The position numbers and the translations under genes were made by a program. Below are positions 61,400-64,000 of a DNA stretch of 64,000 nucleotides, in pieces. The notes under the pieces are model-generated. The model did no database searches. It was given only the letters and a program-made list of their open reading frames with translations, and was not told the DNA's origin. This DNA comes from Caballeronia zhejiangensis (GTDB taxonomy: Bacteria > Pseudomonadota > Gammaproteobacteria > Burkholderiales > Burkholderiaceae): contig NZ_JFHD01000035.1 of NCBI RefSeq assembly GCF_000698575.1, positions 1-64,000 of the forward strand, read 5' to 3'. How positions within the stretch are numbered: the first letter of the stretch is position 1; every line of letters starts with the position of its first letter.

Positions 61400-61699
61400 T
61401 TAGTCCTTTCCAATGTCCTGCAATTCTGTGATGTGAAACACCAAGGTTCGCGCGTTACGGCTTCTCTTCGCCAGAAAGCCCGTGAAGCGTGTTTCGACGC
61501 CCATCGGACAGCTTTCCAGTTTGCCGCTCGCTTCGCCGGCCGCGACCGCCTGCAGAGTCAGTTCGACTTTCCGGGCGATGCCCGCCTCGACGACTTCTGC
61601 CGCGTGTTGCAACGTGCAGATTGCGATCGGGATGCCGGCGGGCGTGTACCGCACCGGTTCGCGTTCCACGACGCTCGCTGTCAGTTGCAGCCGGTTCAC
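61400..61699 (-). CDS. priB: PriB, primosomal replication protein N
   Basis: This 99-residue OB-fold protein starts MNRLQLTASVVEREPVRYTPAGIPI and is close in length to E. coli PriB (104). It binds single-stranded DNA and helps PriA restart stalled forks. Its place between rpsF and rpsR is diagnostic for beta- and gammaproteobacteria. rpsR begins 2 bases further on, so translation is probably coupled. Confidence 0.95.
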   Translation of the reverse strand: MNRLQLTASVVEREPVRYTPAGIPIAICTLQHAAEVVEAGIARKVELTLQAVAAGEASGKLESCPMGVETRFTGFLAKRSRNARTLVFHITELQDIGKD

Positions 61700-61732
61700 T
61701 TAAACCTTGGTGGCTGTGGCGAAAGATTCGCC

Positions 61733-62104
61733 TTAAGCCTGCGCTTCGGACGGCTGGCTGGCCGCCTTCTTGGCTTCTTCGCGCTGCACTTCCTTCATCA
61801 TCGGCGACGGGCTGGTTTCAGCCTTCTTCATCTTGACGATAAGGTGACGCAGAACGGCGTCGTTGAACTTGAATGCGTGCTCCAGCTCTTCGAGCGTAGC
61901 CTGATCGCATTCGATGTTCATGCAGACGTAGTGAGCCTTCGCGAGTTTCTCGATCATGTAGGCCAGTTGGCGACGGCCCCAGTCCTCGATGCGGTGGATC
62001 TGACCACCGTGCGACGTGATCGTGCTCTTGTAGCGCTCGATCATCGCGGGCACCTGCTCGCTTTGATCGGGGTGCACGATAAAGACGATTTCGTAATGAC
62101 GCAT
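61733..62104 (-). CDS. rpsF: 30S ribosomal protein S6
   Basis: This 123-residue protein begins MRHYEIVFIVHPDQSEQVPAMIERY and contains IHRIEDWGRRQLAYMIEKLAKAHYV, the S6 core. A C-terminal tail rich in Lys, Glu, Ala and Ser follows. It pairs with S18 in the 30S platform. I chose the ATG at 62104 with AAGGAG just upstream. It is the first gene of the rpsF-priB-rpsR-rplI operon. In many bacteria the S6:S18 complex represses its own leader; I did not identify that leader motif here. Confidence 0.96.
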   Translation of the reverse strand: MRHYEIVFIVHPDQSEQVPAMIERYKSTITSHGGQIHRIEDWGRRQLAYMIEKLAKAHYVCMNIECDQATLEELEHAFKFNDAVLRHLIVKMKKAETSPSPMMKEVQREEAKKAASQPSEAQA

Positions 62105-62178
62105 ATTCACTCCTTGTGCTGACTTTTGGATGAAAGCCACCCGGGCGTCGGACCGGTGCGGCAAGTGAGAAGCCAAAG

Positions 62179-62207
62179 ATTATAGCTTTTCGTGCGCGCT
62201 CGCGCAA
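62179..62207 (-). promoter_or_regulatory. Sigma-70 promoter of rpsF operon
   Basis: The minus strand reads TTGCGC (62207-62202), 17 bases, then a perfect -10 TATAAT (62184-62179). The RNA would start near 62172, giving a leader of about 68 bases. Confidence 0.65.
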
Positions 62208-62235
62208 ATGCAAATTCGAACGCCTTTTCAAGCAG

Positions 62236-63189
62236 TTAGCGGCCGCGCGCGTGCTCGCGCTGCGGTTCGCCGGGAAGCGTCAGCCGACGGCTCCAATATC
62301 CGGGTTGCGCGTAGATTTCCTTAAGATAATCAATAAAGTAGCGCACGCGCGCAGGCACGTAGCGCTGCTGCGGATAGACCGCGAGGATGTCGTAATCGGG
62401 AAGTTCGAAGTCGTCGAGCACGGTTTCGAGTTCGCCCGATTCCAGTTGCCGCTGGATTTCCCACGTCGAGCGCCAGCCGAGCCCGAGCCCTTCCGAAGCC
62501 CAGCGATGCAGCAATTCGCCGTCGTTGCAGTCGAGATTGCCGGTCACGCGCACGGTCACGACCTTGCCATTGCGGCGGAAATACCAGCCGCGGTTCTGCC
62601 CGCCCTGCAGATTGAACGCGAGGCAATTGTGATTCGGCAGGTCTTCGAGCGTTTTCGGCCTGCCATGCTTCTTGAAGTACGCGGGCGTGCCGCAGACGAC
62701 GCGCCGGTTGCTCGCCAGCTTCACCGCGACGAAATTCGGATCGACCGCGCCGCCGATGCGAATCGACAGGTCATAGCCCTCGCGCACCAGATCGACGACG
62801 CGATCGGTCAGATTGAACGACATCTGCAATTCCGGTTTGTCGCGCAGGAACGGCGGCGCGTGCGGCGCGACGTGCATGCGCCCGAAGGCCGCCGGCGCCG
62901 ACACGATCAGATGCCCGCCCACCGCGCGCCGTCCCGCCGCCAGTTCGTTCTCAGCCTGATCCCAGTCCGCGAGCAGGTTCTTGCAGCGGTCGAGGAACGC
63001 CGCGCCCTCTTCGCTCACGACGAGCCGTCGCGTCGAGCGATACATCAGCTTCACGCCGAGGCGCTTTTCGAGCGCGTCGATGCGCCGTCCCAGAATCACG
63101 GGCGACACGCCCTCTTCCAGCGCCGCCGCCGCGAGACTGCCCGCCTCGGCCACGCGCACGAACGTTTCTATCTGCTTGAAGCGGTCCAT
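62236..63189 (-). CDS. LysR-family transcriptional regulator
   Basis: This 317-residue LTTR has the N-terminal winged helix (MDRFKQIETFVRVAEAGSLAAAALEEGVSP, the first 60 residues) and a periplasmic-binding-protein-like effector domain from about residue 90. The ATG at 63189 is preferred to 63216. It is divergent from gcl with 168 bases between, so it is probably a regulator of gcl and any genes downstream of it. Its effector may be glyoxylate or a related acid; this is inference from position. Confidence 0.9.
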   Translation of the reverse strand: MDRFKQIETFVRVAEAGSLAAAALEEGVSPVILGRRIDALEKRLGVKLMYRSTRRLVVSEEGAAFLDRCKNLLADWDQAENELAAGRRAVGGHLIVSAPAAFGRMHVAPHAPPFLRDKPELQMSFNLTDRVVDLVREGYDLSIRIGGAVDPNFVAVKLASNRRVVCGTPAYFKKHGRPKTLEDLPNHNCLAFNLQGGQNRGWYFRRNGKVVTVRVTGNLDCNDGELLHRWASEGLGLGWRSTWEIQRQLESGELETVLDDFELPDYDILAVYPQQRYVPARVRYFIDYLKEIYAQPGYWSRRLTLPGEPQREHARGR

Positions 63190-63357
63190 CTGCGTCTCCC
63201 GCCAATGCCTCATCACTCGGGCATTCGATACTTTTTGTTTGGAAAAAAGCGACTGACGCTGATCTTATCAAACCTTTTTCACAGACTTAAAGTGCAACGG
63301 AACCCTGCTTGAATGCAGACAGCGATTTCGGATAGAGACCCCAGGAAGGAGACAACC

Positions 63358-64000
63358 ATGCCCAAAATGAGAGCCGTCGACGCAGCCGTCCTCGTGCTGG
63401 AAAAGGAAGGAATCGATACCGCGTTCGGTGTGCCGGGCGCGGCCATCAACCCGTTTTACTCCGCGATGAAAAAGTCGGGCGGCATCAGCCACGTGCTGGC
63501 GCGTCACGTCGAAGGCGCATCGCACATGGCCGAAGGTTATACCCGCGCGGCGCCGGGCAACATCGGCGTGTGCATCGGCACGTCGGGCCCGGCGGGCACG
63601 GACATGATCACCGGCCTCTACTCCGCCCAGGCCGATTCGATTCCGATTCTCGCGATCACCGGCCAGGCGCCGCGCGCGCGTCTGTACAAGGAAGATTTCC
63701 AGGCCGTCGATATCGAATCGATCGCCAAGCCCGTCACGAAGTGGGCTGTCACCGTGCGCGAGCCGGCGCTCGTGCCGCGCGTGTTCCAGCAGGCTTTCCA
63801 TCTGATGCGCTCGGGCCGTCCGGGTCCGGTGCTCGTCGATTTGCCGATCGACGTGCAGCTCGCCGAAATCGAATTCGACATCGACACGTACGAGCCGCTG
63901 CCGGTCTACAAGCCGAAAGCGACGCGCGCGCAGATCGAAAAAGCGCTGACGATGCTCAACGACGCCGAAAAGCCGTTGATCGTCTCGGGCGGCGGCGTGC
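63358..64000 (+). CDS. gcl: Glyoxylate carboligase (tartronate-semialdehyde synthase), 5' part
   Basis: The first 214 codons are visible; the gene runs off the right edge (full Gcl is about 590 residues). It is a ThDP-dependent enzyme: MPKMRAVDAAVLVLEKEGI, FGVPGAAINPFYSAMKKSG, HVEGASHMAEGYTRA, GTSGPAGTDMITGLY, then VDLPIDVQLAEIEFD. Gcl-type sequences have Val in place of the catalytic Glu of other ThDP enzymes; here the spot reads RHVEGA, so Val is present. It joins two glyoxylate into tartronate semialdehyde with loss of CO2. AAGGAG lies 7 bases before the ATG. The divergent LysR gene probably controls it. Confidence 0.94.
   Translation, partial: MPKMRAVDAAVLVLEKEGIDTAFGVPGAAINPFYSAMKKSGGISHVLARHVEGASHMAEGYTRAAPGNIGVCIGTSGPAGTDMITGLYSAQADSIPILAITGQAPRARLYKEDFQAVDIESIAKPVTKWAVTVREPALVPRVFQQAFHLMRSGRPGPVLVDLPIDVQLAEIEFDIDTYEPLPVYKPKATRAQIEKALTMLNDAEKPLIVSGGGV

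Overview
The window is high-GC chromosomal DNA from a betaproteobacterium, most likely Burkholderiaceae (Burkholderia, Paraburkholderia or Caballeronia type). The evidence is the gene order tig-clpP-clpX-lon-hupB-tRNA-ppiD, a complete lipid A Ara4N locus with a split ArnA, priB inside the rpsF-rpsR-rplI operon, and an AhpC/AhpD pair. It is mostly core genome. I see no phage, insertion-sequence transposase, CRISPR array or plasmid functions.

Layout. 1-9258 (minus strand): protein quality control, reading tig, clpP, clpX, lon, hupB, tRNA-Val, tRNA-Asp, ppiD. 9787-15500: glycerate kinase, a PepSY/DUF2946 pair that looks copper-related, tRNA-Leu, a squalene-synthase-like protein with a degenerate first metal motif, an internally shortened DUF1501 protein and a small secreted-protein gene broken by an in-frame stop. 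15677-20488: ompR-envZ behind a symmetric operator-like region, ahpC-ahpD, and ispD-ispF on the other strand. 20628-24104: mfd. 24117-24828: a large palindromic repeat element without genes. 24940-30286: argE, a PLP-dependent threonine/serine dehydratase, and an unassigned pair made of an outer-membrane SphA-like protein and a periplasmic propeller-like protein. 30394-34531 (minus): potF-potG-potH-potI putrescine-type ABC importer. 35083-39744: mntH, an outer-membrane phospholipase with an extra N-terminal domain, DUF1289, ybiT. 39923-43966 (minus): alaA-hom-thrC. 44386-52424: a Mth938-like protein and the arn locus (arnT, an ArnE/F-like subunit, arnB, arnC, split arnA, arnD). 52496-56349: bcp, a promoter-to-terminator non-coding RNA gene, PIN-PhoH, and an NlpC/P60 lipoprotein. 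56408-58986: an atypical SDR protein, and pit with its DUF47 partner. 59125-62104 (minus): rpsF-priB-rpsR-rplI and dnaB. 62236-64000: a LysR regulator divergent from gcl, which runs off the right edge.

How the genes work together. The left block handles chaperoning and ATP-dependent proteolysis, with a sigma-32-like promoter before lon. OmpR/EnvZ, the arn locus, PldA and the NlpC/P60 lipoprotein concern the envelope. AhpC/AhpD and Bcp detoxify peroxides. hom-thrC make threonine and the downstream dehydratase type can degrade it. gcl and the glycerate kinase are two steps of the glyoxylate-to-glycerate route, but they lie far apart here. The best candidates for something undescribed are the structured RNA between bcp and phoH, the 638-bp palindrome after mfd, the SphA/propeller pair, and the squalene-synthase-like protein whose first catalytic motif is lost.
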